Assembly (NCBI RefSeq): GCF_000969825.1
Contig: NZ_KQ033919.1
Span: forward strand, 1,650,173 to 1,714,172
DNA: 64,000 nt
From: Parabacteroides gordonii MS-1 = DSM 23371
GTDB lineage: Bacteria > Bacteroidota > Bacteroidia > Bacteroidales > Tannerellaceae
Reading direction: 5' to 3'
Shown here: one piece after another, positions 7,846-16,860 of the stretch
Layout of the letters: every line of letters begins with the position of its first letter
Numbering within the stretch: position 1 is the first letter of the stretch
Notes under the pieces: generated by a model
Told to the model about the DNA's origin: nothing
What the model saw: the letters and a program-made list of their open reading frames with translations, nothing else
Databases searched by the model: none
Translations under genes and position numbers: made by a program

Positions 7846-8589
7846 ATGCCGACGAACGCTATTGTAAAAAAGTCGAAGATGTGGAACTTATGGCATGGTT
7901 GCCATAAGCTGAGCCAGGGATGCAAGCATTGCTACGTTTATCGCGGCGACGCCAAAAGGGATGTGGACAGTTCGGTGGTGACGCAGACGAAAAGTTTCGA
8001 TCTCCCCATCCAGAAGAAGCGCAACGGGGAATACAAAATCCCTTCCGGGACGCTCGTATATACCTGCTTCACTTCCGACTTCTTTGTAGAAGATGCCGAC
8101 GGATGGCGGCCGGAAGCGTGGAAGATGATGCGCGAACGGAGCGACCTCTCGTTTATGATGATCACCAAGCGGATCGACCGCTTCACCGCCTGTATCCCCG
8201 ACGACTGGGGCGAAGGCTATGAAAACGTCACCATCTGCTGCACGATCGAGAACCAGGAATGCGCCGACTACCGCCTGCCGATCTACAAAGCGGCCCCGAT
8301 CAGGCATAAGATACTCATCTGCGAACCGTTGCTGGGAAAAATAGACCTGCGCCCTTACCATATCGGGGAATGGGTGGAACAGGTGGTTGTAGGCGGCGAG
8401 TCGGGTTATGAGGCCCGCCCGTGTGATTTCGACTGGGTGATGGATCTGCATGACGTATCGGTGGAAAGCAATGTCGCTTTCTGGTTCAAGCAAACCGGCG
8501 CGAAATTCATCAAAGACGGCGAAGCCTACACGATCAGGCGGCAGTTCCAGCATTCGCAAGCCCGCAAGGCGAACATAAATTTCAAATAG
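7846..8589 (+). CDS. DUF5131 family protein (phage Gp37/Gp68-like)
   Basis: The 247-residue protein has the N-terminal signature KMWNLWHGCHKLSQGCKHCYVYRGDAKR. Its Cys-x6-Cys-x2-Cys arrangement resembles a radical-SAM Fe-S site but is not the canonical CxxxCxxC. Later motifs are YTCFTSDFFVEDADGWRPEAWKMM, MMITKRIDRF and VVVGGESGYEARP, all typical of DUF5131. The family occurs in phages and in chromosomes, and its biochemical activity is not established. Start ATG 7846 is preferred over the upstream TTG at 7834. Confidence 0.9.
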   Translation: MPTNAIVKKSKMWNLWHGCHKLSQGCKHCYVYRGDAKRDVDSSVVTQTKSFDLPIQKKRNGEYKIPSGTLVYTCFTSDFFVEDADGWRPEAWKMMRERSDLSFMMITKRIDRFTACIPDDWGEGYENVTICCTIENQECADYRLPIYKAAPIRHKILICEPLLGKIDLRPYHIGEWVEQVVVGGESGYEARPCDFDWVMDLHDVSVESNVAFWFKQTGAKFIKDGEAYTIRRQFQHSQARKANINFK

Positions 8590-8612
8590 ATATATCCGCC
8601 AGGCGGCCGGCT

Positions 8613-9398
8613 TTATTCTTTTATCAAGCGCAACAGCGTTTCATGCATGGCGCCGTTTGTGGCGAGCACTTCGTCGCCCGTCTGCCAGTTGTCACCGCCA
8701 CTGAAATCAGTTACTTTTCCTCCGGCCTGCATCAGGATCATAGCACCGGCCGCCACATCCCACGGGCCGATCCAGGCTTCGATACGGGCTTCGAACCTTC
8801 CTGCCGCGATATAGCATATCTCTGCTGCTGCCGCTCCCATCAGGCGGGTTCCTCCAGCAAAACCATACAGGCGGTCGACCAGGTGGAGAGCTACCGGACG
8901 GTAAGCATCCGAGTTATAAGGAAATCCCAAGTCGATAAAGGCTTTGTCGAGATCGGACACATCCGATACATGGATCTCCTTCCCGTCCAGATACGCCTTA
9001 CTGCCTTTCCAGGCGTAATAACATTCATCCCGGCATACTTCATACACGACACCGAGCAACAGCTCTTCTTTATTACGCAGGGCAATACTTACGCAATAGG
9101 GTGCTATGTCGTGAATATAATTGGAAGTACCATCGAGCGGATCGACCAGCCAACAATAATTCTCGTCGGTCAGGCTACCGCTGCCTTCTTCTGCTATGAA
9201 ACCGGCTTCGGGAAGTAAAGCGGAGAGCTGGGCGATCAGCCATTTCTCCGACTCCTTATCGACATACGACACATAGTTATGGGCACTTTTTTCCTCCACC
9301 CGTCCCCGGTCGAATTTACGTCGTTCCTCTTTCAGGAAAGCCCCTGCTTTACGGGCTATATGCTGTACCTCGGTACAAAGATTCTCTAAGTTCAACAT
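8613..9398 (-). CDS. Inositol monophosphatase family protein
   Basis: The 261-residue protein carries the family metal-binding motifs: EE at about 70-71, WLVDPLDGTSNYIH (about 84-97) and GPWDVAAG near residue 210. These lithium-sensitive phosphatases act on inositol phosphate, 3'-phosphoadenosine 5'-phosphate (CysQ type) or fructose-1,6-bisphosphate. The substrate is not decided here. The ATG at 9398 is chosen because the open frame upstream (to 9524) has no homology and runs through the promoter region. The gene is divergent from tamB. Confidence 0.92.
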   Translation of the reverse strand: MLNLENLCTEVQHIARKAGAFLKEERRKFDRGRVEEKSAHNYVSYVDKESEKWLIAQLSALLPEAGFIAEEGSGSLTDENYCWLVDPLDGTSNYIHDIAPYCVSIALRNKEELLLGVVYEVCRDECYYAWKGSKAYLDGKEIHVSDVSDLDKAFIDLGFPYNSDAYRPVALHLVDRLYGFAGGTRLMGAAAAEICYIAAGRFEARIEAWIGPWDVAAGAMILMQAGGKVTDFSGGDNWQTGDEVLATNGAMHETLLRLIKE

Positions 9399-9424
9399 GC
9401 TGCAATTCTTTCTTTTTAGCGTGA

Positions 9425-9432
9425 CAAACGTA
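9425..9432 (-). promoter_or_regulatory. -7 box (TACGTTTG) for the inositol monophosphatase gene
   Basis: CAAACGTA on the plus strand reads TACGTTTG on the minus strand, 27 bp before the ATG. A TTG lies 17 bp further upstream, slightly short of the usual 19-21. Confidence 0.5.
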
Positions 9433-9473
9433 CGCAATTTTATGGATTGCAAGGGTATATGGAAAATCTTTCT

Positions 9474-9481
9474 TATTTTTG
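9474..9481 (+). promoter_or_regulatory. Possible -7 box (TATTTTTG) for tamB
   Basis: TATTTTTG fits TAnnTTTG and sits 72 bp before the tamB ATG. No -33 at the correct distance is visible. Confidence 0.4.
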
Positions 9482-9552
9482 TTAATGAATTTTCAAACAA
9501 AACTAGGTATTTAGCCGTTATCATTATAAAAAGAATACACTATAAAAAACAG

Positions 9553-12500
9553 ATGAGGATTTGGATTAAACGAATAGGGATCGTCTGTCTGATACCTGTA
9601 GTATTGGTATTGTTGGTCTCTGTGCTATTATATATACCGCCTGTACAGAATTTTGCCGTGAAAAAAGCGGCTTATTACGCCGGTAAAGCCACCGGAATGC
9701 AGATCGGAATAGAACGGATACGGCTCTCTTTCCCGCTTAACCTGACGGTACGGGGCGTAGAGGTGCTGGCTTCGCCCGCCGATACGCTGTTGACATTGAA
9801 AAGCCTGACCGTAAACGTACAAGCCCTCCCCTTATTAAAGCAAGAAGTTTTGGTAGACGCCATCAACCTCGAAGGGGTAAAGGTGAATACCGGTACCTTT
9901 ATCGAAGGGATGGAGATCAAGGGCGTGTTGGGACGTTTATATGCCAAGGCCGACCGCATCAACCTGGCAAAAGAGAAGGTCACCCTCAATACGATCGACC
10001 TGTCGGATACGGCGATCACCCTGCTGCTGAACGACACGACCACCCAAGCCGACACCACCTCGACACCCGTAAACTGGATACTGAAGCTCGAAAAGATAAA
10101 CCTCGACCGGGTAGCATTCGCCATGCAGATGCCTGCCGACTCGTTGCGCCTGACAACCTACATAAATAAAGCCAGCCTGAAAGACGGCGTAGTCGACCTG
10201 GGTACTTCCCGCTACGGAGCCGACCTGTTCACGCTGACCGGTTCGACCTTTGGGTACGACGGCAACAACCAGGCTGCGACAGACGGCTTCGACCCTTCGC
10301 ATATCTCCCTGAGCAATGTAACGATCTCACTCGACTCCCTTTTCTACAGTGGAAGGGACATAAAAGCACGGATACGCGAACTCTCCGCCGAAGACCGTTC
10401 GGGACTGACAATCTCCTCCCTCACCGGGAGCCTTCATAGCGACAGCACGACAATCAACGTACCGCAGCTCCTGTTGAAAACTCCTTCATCCGAGATGCGC
10501 CTGCTAGCTACGGTTCCCTGGAATTCATTTGCCGAAAGCCCGGAAGGGAACATGCGGGTGCTGCTTACCGCTTCCGTAGGGAAAGAGGATGTGATGATAG
10601 CGGCCGGGGCACTCCCCAAAGATTTTCAGAAAGCCTATCCGCAACAGCCCATCTCATTGACTGCCGGAGTGGAAGGTAACCTATCATCCCTGCTTCTCCG
10701 CCAACTGAAAGGAGAATTGCCGGGCGCTTTCCGTATGGACGTAAGCGGGACGATGAAGTCGCTGACCGACAGTGTACGCCGTTCCGGTAAACTGGATCTG
10801 AAAGCGAAAACAGGCAACCTCGACTTCGTGCTGGCCATGTTGCCGGAGTCAGAGCGGAAACGTTTCAATATCCCTTCCGGCATCACCCTGACCGGGGAAG
10901 CCGCCCTGAAGAACAACGAATACCAGGCCGACCTCCAGCTAAGGGAAGACAAAGGAAAAGTATTGCTGACCGGACGTTTCAACCCGGCCAAAGAGTCGTA
11001 TGAAGCCGACCTGAAAGTAGACAGCCTGGAACCCCTGCATTTTATGCCGCTCGATTCCCTCTACGGGCTGACAGCCTCTATCCGGGCGGAAGGAAAAGGT
11101 TTCGATCCTTTCTCAGCTTCAACCTGGGCCAAACTGGACGGTAAGATCACCGATATCCACTATGGCAATTACAGTGTATCGGATGTCAGCCTGGCCGGTT
11201 CGCTCGAAAAGAATTTCGCCAAGTTCGACCTGCTGAGCAAGTACCCGTTGGCCAAAATGGACATGACGCTGAATGCCACCCTGCTGAAAAAAGAGATCAA
11301 AGCGATGCTGATCGCCGATGTCGAAAACTTCGACCTCTACGGTATGCACCTGATGAAAGACTCGCTGGCCACCTCTTTCCAGCTCTTCGCCGAGGCGGAA
11401 ACCGACATGGGGAAAAACAACCTGGTCGATGTCACGCTGGGTAACTGGGAGCTGACCACAACTACCGGCACCTATAAACCCAAAACCCTGACCCTGCACG
11501 CCGAGAGCACGACAGACACCACCCGCGTCTCCTTCCATGCCGGCGATCTGGGTATTACGCTGACCGGGAATGCCGACCTGGAGACCATGACCGACAAATT
11601 CAACAAGATATCGGAAGGCCTTAACCGGCAACTGGAAAAGGACTCGATGATCAACATCCCGGCTTTCCGTCCGTTGCTTCCGGATATGCATCTGGCTATC
11701 TCGGCCGGAAAGGACAATCCGATCTACAATATCTTGCAGCAGGCCAATATTTCTTTCAACAACCTGAGCCTGGAAGCATTTTCTTCACCGGAAGAAGGTT
11801 TCCGGATGGATGCAGGCATCTACAACCTGATGCAGGACACAACCCGGCTCGACACGATCAGTTTCGCTATCCGGCAGGACTCGCTCGGGTTGTTGTATAA
11901 CGCCGATGTCATCAAGACCAAATTCCGCCAGCAGGCACCTTTCACGGCTGGTGTGAAGGGAAAGATCAGAAGCACGTTCGCCGATGCCGAACTCCTGTAC
12001 ACCGACGGGATGGGAGACACCGGCATCCAGCTCGGCTTACGCGCGGATAAGGTACAAGAGGGCATCAACCTGCATCTGTTCCCCGACAACCCGATCCTGG
12101 CTTTCCGGCCGTTCAAACTGAACCCGGACAATTATATCCTTTATAAGAATGAGAAAGATATCGCAGCCAACGTCCGCCTGTCGGGAGATGAGAATGCATC
12201 CCTGTGGATACACTCGCTTCCTGCCGGGGAAAAGATGGAAGAGTTGCACCTCGAACTCAGCCAGATCAACCTGGATATGGTGACAAAAGGGTTCGCCGAC
12301 CTACCTTCCATGAAGGGTGTCCTGAGTGCCGACCTGCAATATGCCCCGTCCGACAGTTCGTTCATGGTGGTGGCCGATGCCAATATCGACAACCTGATCT
12401 ATGAAGGGGGACGGGTAGGCGAACTGATGTTCAGTACCGTTTACCTGCCGCTGGCCGATAATACCCACCAGGTGGACTTACACTTCCTGCGCGACCAGAT

Positions 12501-14157
12501 AGAAGTATTGTCGGCAACCGCGCTTTATAAGATGGGAAAGACCGACCATCTGGACGGAACGCTCGACGTGACACATCTGCCGCTCGAAATGGTTAACCCC
12601 TTCATCCCCGATAATATGGCGAGCCTGAGTGGGGTACTGGAAGGGAATATGACCATCAAAGGCAGCAGCAAAGAACCGAAAGTAAACGGATATATCGAAA
12701 TGGACTCAACCTCGATGTTCGTCACAGCCGTAGGAACCAGTTTCCGGGTAGACGATAAAAAGATCGTGGTAAAAGACAACCAGGTCGTATTCGACGAATA
12801 CCATATCCATGCCGCCGGAAAGAACCCCTTCGTGATAGACGGGACAATCGACTTCCATAATCCTTCGCGGATGATGGCCGACCTGAAATTGAAAGCGGAT
12901 AACATGCAACTGCTGGATGTGAAACGAAATAAGGAAAGCCTGGTGTACGGCAAGCTGCTCGTCAACCTGGCGTCTACTGTCAAAGGCCCGCTCGATGCGC
13001 TTATCATGCGCGGCAGCCTGCAATTGCTGGGGGGAACGAATGTGACGTATGTCATGCAGGACTCTCCGCTGACGGTACAGGATCGTTTGTCAGACCTGGT
13101 TACGTTCACCTCTTTCGAAGATACACTGGTGAACCGCCGCCGGCAAGAAGCACCGCTACCGTTGGGCGGTATGGATATGTTGCTGACGATCGGTATCGAC
13201 CAATCCGTACGGCTGAATGCCGACATCACTCCCGACCGTTCCAGTAAAGTGGAACTCGAAGGGGGCGGCGACCTCTCTTTCCAATACACGCCGCAGGGTG
13301 AAATGATCCTGAACGGACGCTACACCCTGTCGGGGGGGATCGTAAAATACGCCTTGCCTATCATCCCGCTGAAAGAGTTCAATATACAAGACGGCAGTTA
13401 CGTACAATGGAGCGGCAACCCGATGGATCCGTACCTGAACCTGACGGCAACCGAACGTCTCCGTACCAATGCCACACCCGACGGACAGAATCCGCGCATG
13501 GTCAGCTTCGACGTAGGTATCGCGCTCAAACAACAGTTGGAAAACCTGTCACTCCAGTTTGTCCTGACTGCCCCGGAAGACCAGGCGATGCAGACGCAAC
13601 TGAACACGCTGGGAGAAGACGAGCGTACCAAACTGGCTGTCGGAATGATCATCACCGGAATGTACCTGTCGGGCAGCAGCAGCGGCAAAAGCAATATGAA
13701 TATGGGGGCGGCCCTGAACAGCTTCCTCAACAGCGAGATCAGCAACATTGCCGGAAGTGCACTGAAGACGGTGGATATCTCCTTCGGTATGGAAAGCTAC
13801 GATGAAAACGGCAGCGGCGACGGCGGTGGGCGTACCGACTATAACTTCAGCTTTGCCAAACGTTTCTACAACGACCGTATCCGTATCGTGCTGGGCGGCC
13901 GTATCTCGACCGGCGAAAATGCCAGCAGCAGCAACCAGACACAGGCTTTCATCGACAATGTGTCGGTAGAGTACCGCCTGGATGCCAGCGGCACGCGCTA
14001 CGTGAAGCTTTTCCACAATAAGAACTACGAGAGCCTGCTGGAAGGCGAGATCACGGAGACAGGCGTCGGTATCGTGCTTCGCCGCAAGATGCTGCACCTG
14101 CGCGAACTGTTCAATTTCAAGAAGAATAAACCCAAACCGGTAAATGAAGAAGAATGA
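9553..14157 (+). CDS. tamB: TamB-like translocation/assembly module protein (DUF490)
   Basis: The 1534-residue protein has an N-terminal membrane anchor (MRIWIKRIGIVCLIPVVLVLLVSVLLYIP), then about 1100 residues of repeating beta-rich sequence typical of AsmA/TamB lipid-conduit proteins, then the conserved DUF490 C-terminus (QDGSYVQWSGNPMDPYLNLTATER, then KLAVGMIITGMYLSG). TamB spans the periplasm, and with TamA it supports outer-membrane biogenesis, probably by phospholipid transport. The next gene encodes an outer-membrane barrel of the TamA/BamA class, the usual partner. ATG 9553 is preferred because it places the membrane anchor at the very N-terminus. Confidence 0.93.
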   Translation: MRIWIKRIGIVCLIPVVLVLLVSVLLYIPPVQNFAVKKAAYYAGKATGMQIGIERIRLSFPLNLTVRGVEVLASPADTLLTLKSLTVNVQALPLLKQEVLVDAINLEGVKVNTGTFIEGMEIKGVLGRLYAKADRINLAKEKVTLNTIDLSDTAITLLLNDTTTQADTTSTPVNWILKLEKINLDRVAFAMQMPADSLRLTTYINKASLKDGVVDLGTSRYGADLFTLTGSTFGYDGNNQAATDGFDPSHISLSNVTISLDSLFYSGRDIKARIRELSAEDRSGLTISSLTGSLHSDSTTINVPQLLLKTPSSEMRLLATVPWNSFAESPEGNMRVLLTASVGKEDVMIAAGALPKDFQKAYPQQPISLTAGVEGNLSSLLLRQLKGELPGAFRMDVSGTMKSLTDSVRRSGKLDLKAKTGNLDFVLAMLPESERKRFNIPSGITLTGEAALKNNEYQADLQLREDKGKVLLTGRFNPAKESYEADLKVDSLEPLHFMPLDSLYGLTASIRAEGKGFDPFSASTWAKLDGKITDIHYGNYSVSDVSLAGSLEKNFAKFDLLSKYPLAKMDMTLNATLLKKEIKAMLIADVENFDLYGMHLMKDSLATSFQLFAEAETDMGKNNLVDVTLGNWELTTTTGTYKPKTLTLHAESTTDTTRVSFHAGDLGITLTGNADLETMTDKFNKISEGLNRQLEKDSMINIPAFRPLLPDMHLAISAGKDNPIYNILQQANISFNNLSLEAFSSPEEGFRMDAGIYNLMQDTTRLDTISFAIRQDSLGLLYNADVIKTKFRQQAPFTAGVKGKIRSTFADAELLYTDGMGDTGIQLGLRADKVQEGINLHLFPDNPILAFRPFKLNPDNYILYKNEKDIAANVRLSGDENASLWIHSLPAGEKMEELHLELSQINLDMVTKGFADLPSMKGVLSADLQYAPSDSSFMVVADANIDNLIYEGGRVGELMFSTVYLPLADNTHQVDLHFLRDQIEVLSATALYKMGKTDHLDGTLDVTHLPLEMVNPFIPDNMASLSGVLEGNMTIKGSSKEPKVNGYIEMDSTSMFVTAVGTSFRVDDKKIVVKDNQVVFDEYHIHAAGKNPFVIDGTIDFHNPSRMMADLKLKADNMQLLDVKRNKESLVYGKLLVNLASTVKGPLDALIMRGSLQLLGGTNVTYVMQDSPLTVQDRLSDLVTFTSFEDTLVNRRRQEAPLPLGGMDMLLTIGIDQSVRLNADITPDRSSKVELEGGGDLSFQYTPQGEMILNGRYTLSGGIVKYALPIIPLKEFNIQDGSYVQWSGNPMDPYLNLTATERLRTNATPDGQNPRMVSFDVGIALKQQLENLSLQFVLTAPEDQAMQTQLNTLGEDERTKLAVGMIITGMYLSGSSSGKSNMNMGAALNSFLNSEISNIAGSALKTVDISFGMESYDENGSGDGGGRTDYNFSFAKRFYNDRIRIVLGGRISTGENASSSNQTQAFIDNVSVEYRLDASGTRYVKLFHNKNYESLLEGEITETGVGIVLRRKMLHLRELFNFKKNKPKPVNEEE

Positions 14158-14222
14158 TGACAGGAAAGATGACAAATACAATGACAGAGAGTGCTGACAA
14201 AAGATGTCAGGACAAAAACATA

Positions 14223-14386
14223 CTGCAAAGTGTCCGCGCCGGTTCGCGGAAGCCTTTGACGTGCTGCAAAACGTCCGCGCCGATCCGCCGGGGCTCTTGC
14301 AGAGCTACAAAACGTCCGCGCCGATCCGCTGAGGCTCTTGCAGAGCTGCAAAACGTCCGCGCTGTCCCGCTGGGGCTTCTGAAGTG
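14223..14386 (+). repeat. Tandem minisatellite, 4 x 41 bp, between tamB and tamL
   Basis: Four head-to-tail 41-bp units start at 14223, 14264, 14305 and 14346. Each begins CTGCAAA/CTACAAA then CGTCCGCGCC (degenerate in unit 1). Units 2 and 3 are nearly identical and end in the hairpin GCTCTTGCAGAGC. A 41-bp period is not a multiple of three, so it does not make a protein repeat, and it lies just upstream of the preferred tamL start. The GC content is much higher than in the flanks. Confidence 0.9.
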
Positions 14387-14399
14387 CAGCAAGACCTTC

Positions 14400-16688
14400 A
14401 TGCCGATTGTTTCGTTATGCCTTTTGCTATTCCTGGCTTCCTGCTCCACTACCAAGAACCTTCCCGAAGGTGAAATACTGTATACCGGTATCAAGAAGAT
14501 AGAAGTCACCCACGAAGATAAAACAAGTGCGGGGGAAGATGCCCTGGCGGAAGTGGAAGCCGCCCTGGATTATCCCCCCAATAATGCCCTGCTGGGGAGC
14601 TCGTCTATCCGTGTGCCGCTCCCTTTCGGCCTGTGGGTATACAATGCGTTTGTCAACAAGAAAGGGAAACTGGGGAAATGGATATTCGAGAAGCTGGCTG
14701 CCAAACCGGTGTTTATCTCGACCGTCAACCCGGAAGTACGTGTCAAAGTGGCGCAGAACCTGCTGAAAGAATACGGTTACTTCAACGGGAATACGGGCTT
14801 CCAGGTAGATCCTGACCCGAAAAATCCGAAGAAAGCCAAGATATCCTACCAGGTAGAAATGAACAACGCCTGGACGTACGACAGTATCCGTTATGTCCGG
14901 ATGCGTCATAAGATGGACACCCTGATACAAAACACGGTGGGCGACCGCCTGCTGCATAAAGGCGAGAACTTCAACGTCACGAACCTTGAAGCCGAGCGGC
15001 AGCGTATCTCCTCTTTATTGCGTAACAACGGTTTCTACTATTTCCGTCCCGAGTTCATCACTTACCAGGCCGATACCATCATGAATCCCGGAAAGGTAGC
15101 CCTGCGTATCACGACCAAACCGGGTCTGTCGCGTGCTGCCCTGCGTCCGTGGAAGATCGGTGATATCTCCGTCACGCTGAACGGTTACAATAATGAACCG
15201 CCCACCGACTCGGTGAAATACAAAGACCTGACGATCTTTTACGAGGGGAAGCTCCGTATGCGCCCTTCCGTCTTATATAACCGTCTGAAATTCCGTACGG
15301 GTGAGCTTTATTCGCAGAAGAAACAGGAACAGACACAGACCAGCTATTCGCGCCTGGGGGTTTTCCGCTATTCAGAAATGCAATATACTCCCCGTGATAC
15401 GACACGCCGGCAAGATACGTTGGACTTGAAGATCAACACGGTATACGACCTGCCCCTCGATGGCGAGCTGGAAGTGAACGTGACTTCCAAGAGTAACGAC
15501 CAGGTAGGCCCCGGTGCGATCTTCAGTGTAACGAAGCGGAACGTGTTTGGCGGTGGAGAAACTTTCGGGGTACGCCTGCGCGGATCGTACGAATGGCAGA
15601 CCGGTAAGCGGGTGGACGGCTCCAAGTCGGCCATTAACAGTTGGGAAATGGGATTGAGCGGGACGTTGACTTTCCCGCAAGTTATCTTCCCCAGCCTGAT
15701 GCGGGGGGATTTACAGTACCCGTCGAGCACCTCTTTCCGCCTTTACGTCGACCAGCTCAACCGGGCACGCTTCTTCAAGATGCTGGCGTTCGGGGGAAGT
15801 GCTTCGTACGACTTCCAGCCAACTGCCACCAGCCATCACTCGGTAACCCCTTTCAAGCTGACATATAACCTGCTGCAGTCGACTACACATGAGTTCGACA
15901 GCATCACCAAAGAGAACAAAGCTTTGAAGTTAAGTCTCGAGAACCAGTTCGTCCCGGCTATAGGGTACACCTACACATACGACGATGCCCCTATTACCAC
16001 CAAGCGGAACCATACCTGGTTACAGCTATCCGTTACCCAGGCCGGTAATCTCCTGGCGGCTGGTTATGCCATTGCCGGAAAGAAATTCAATGAAGAGGGC
16101 AAGCAGTTGTTCGGAAACAAGTTTGCCCAGTTCGTAAAAGGGACTGCCGAGGTTCGTTACAATTATAAGATCGGGCGTAACCAGCATCTGGTGGGGCGTC
16201 TGATGGCAGGTGCCATTTACAGTTACGGCAATGCCCGTGTTTCCCCTTACAACGAGCAGTTCTATATCGGCGGAGCCAATAGCCTTCGTGCCTTTACCAT
16301 CCGTTCCATCGGGCCGGGTCGTTTCAAACCGGTGGAAAGTACTTACAGTTATCTGGATCAGACCGGTGATTTGAAGTTTGAAGCCAATATCGAATATCGT
16401 TTCCCGATCCTGGGCGACCTTCACGGTGCCGCCTTTATCGACACCGGAAATGTCTGGCTGATACGCGAAGACACACAACGTCCCGGTGGCCAGTTAAAAT
16501 GGGGTCGTTTCCTGAAAGACCTGGCACTGGATGCCGGCGTAGGACTTCGCTACGATCTCACCTTTATCGTGATCCGCCTGGATATGGGTATCCCCTTGCA
16601 TGTCCCTTACGAATCGGGCAAGAACGGTTACTTCAATGTCCCCAATTACACACCGGGCTGGCACCTGGCGATCGGATATCCGTTCTAA
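14400..16688 (+). CDS. tamL: TamA/BamA-family outer-membrane lipoprotein (TamL-like)
   Basis: From the ATG at 14400 the product is 762 residues. It begins with a lipoprotein signal (MPIVSLCLLLFLASC-STTKNLPEGE), followed by POTRA-like domains and an Omp85 16-strand barrel: GGANSLRAFTIRSIGPGRF is the conserved L6 region, and it ends in a C-terminal aromatic strand (HLAIGYPF). A lipid-anchored TamA relative is the Bacteroidota variant called TamL. An in-frame ATG at 14154 overlaps the tamB stop and would add 82 residues read through the 41-bp repeats. The lipobox would then be internal, so 14400 is preferred. It should work with TamB in outer-membrane assembly or lipid transport. Confidence 0.88.
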   Translation: MPIVSLCLLLFLASCSTTKNLPEGEILYTGIKKIEVTHEDKTSAGEDALAEVEAALDYPPNNALLGSSSIRVPLPFGLWVYNAFVNKKGKLGKWIFEKLAAKPVFISTVNPEVRVKVAQNLLKEYGYFNGNTGFQVDPDPKNPKKAKISYQVEMNNAWTYDSIRYVRMRHKMDTLIQNTVGDRLLHKGENFNVTNLEAERQRISSLLRNNGFYYFRPEFITYQADTIMNPGKVALRITTKPGLSRAALRPWKIGDISVTLNGYNNEPPTDSVKYKDLTIFYEGKLRMRPSVLYNRLKFRTGELYSQKKQEQTQTSYSRLGVFRYSEMQYTPRDTTRRQDTLDLKINTVYDLPLDGELEVNVTSKSNDQVGPGAIFSVTKRNVFGGGETFGVRLRGSYEWQTGKRVDGSKSAINSWEMGLSGTLTFPQVIFPSLMRGDLQYPSSTSFRLYVDQLNRARFFKMLAFGGSASYDFQPTATSHHSVTPFKLTYNLLQSTTHEFDSITKENKALKLSLENQFVPAIGYTYTYDDAPITTKRNHTWLQLSVTQAGNLLAAGYAIAGKKFNEEGKQLFGNKFAQFVKGTAEVRYNYKIGRNQHLVGRLMAGAIYSYGNARVSPYNEQFYIGGANSLRAFTIRSIGPGRFKPVESTYSYLDQTGDLKFEANIEYRFPILGDLHGAAFIDTGNVWLIREDTQRPGGQLKWGRFLKDLALDAGVGLRYDLTFIVIRLDMGIPLHVPYESGKNGYFNVPNYTPGWHLAIGYPF

Positions 16689-16711
16689 AAGAGAATGCCC
16701 GGCCATTTCCT

Positions 16712-16791
16712 TACCCTATAAGGTATCCTCCGATACCCTATAGGGTGTATCTCTCTTCCCTATACCCTGTTGCACGCTACCCTGAAGGGTA
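16712..16791. repeat. Cluster of three TACCCT...AGGGTA palindromes
   Basis: TACCCTATAAGGTA (16712-16725), TACCCTATAGGGTG (16734-16747) and TACCCTGAAGGGTA (16778-16791) lie within 80 bp between the convergent tamL and DUF3987 genes. The second contains a perfect 12-bp palindrome. They could act as bidirectional terminator stems or protein-binding sites, and no T-run follows them. Confidence 0.7.
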
Positions 16792-16823
16792 AAACACTGT
16801 AAAACAGAGACAAACAAACAAGA

Positions 16824-16849
16824 AGGACACAAAAGGACAAAAAGGACAC
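16824..16849 (+). repeat. Copy 1 of a perfect 26-bp inverted repeat (AGGACA units)
   Basis: Three AGGACA hexamers spaced by A-tracts make a 26-bp unit that ends 11 bp before the DUF3987 stop codon. Its exact reverse complement lies at 18239-18264 inside the gene. Confidence 0.9.
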
Positions 16850-16860
16850 CGCCACTTTTT

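Noticed and set aside
7834-8589. DUF5131 protein as a true radical SAM enzyme
   Set aside because: The cysteine spacing (C-x6-C-x2-C) is not the canonical CxxxCxxC. Similarity is only suggestive, so no radical SAM activity is claimed.
9399-9524. N-terminal extension of the inositol monophosphatase
   Set aside because: It precedes the family's conserved start, and a -7 promoter box lies within it.
14223-14386. CRISPR array
   Set aside because: The 41-bp units are directly adjacent, with no spacers and no cas genes.
14154-14399. N-terminal extension of the TamL protein by 82 residues
   Set aside because: It would be encoded by the 41-bp tandem repeat, is low-quality sequence and would bury the lipoprotein signal. 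The start at 14400 is preferred.
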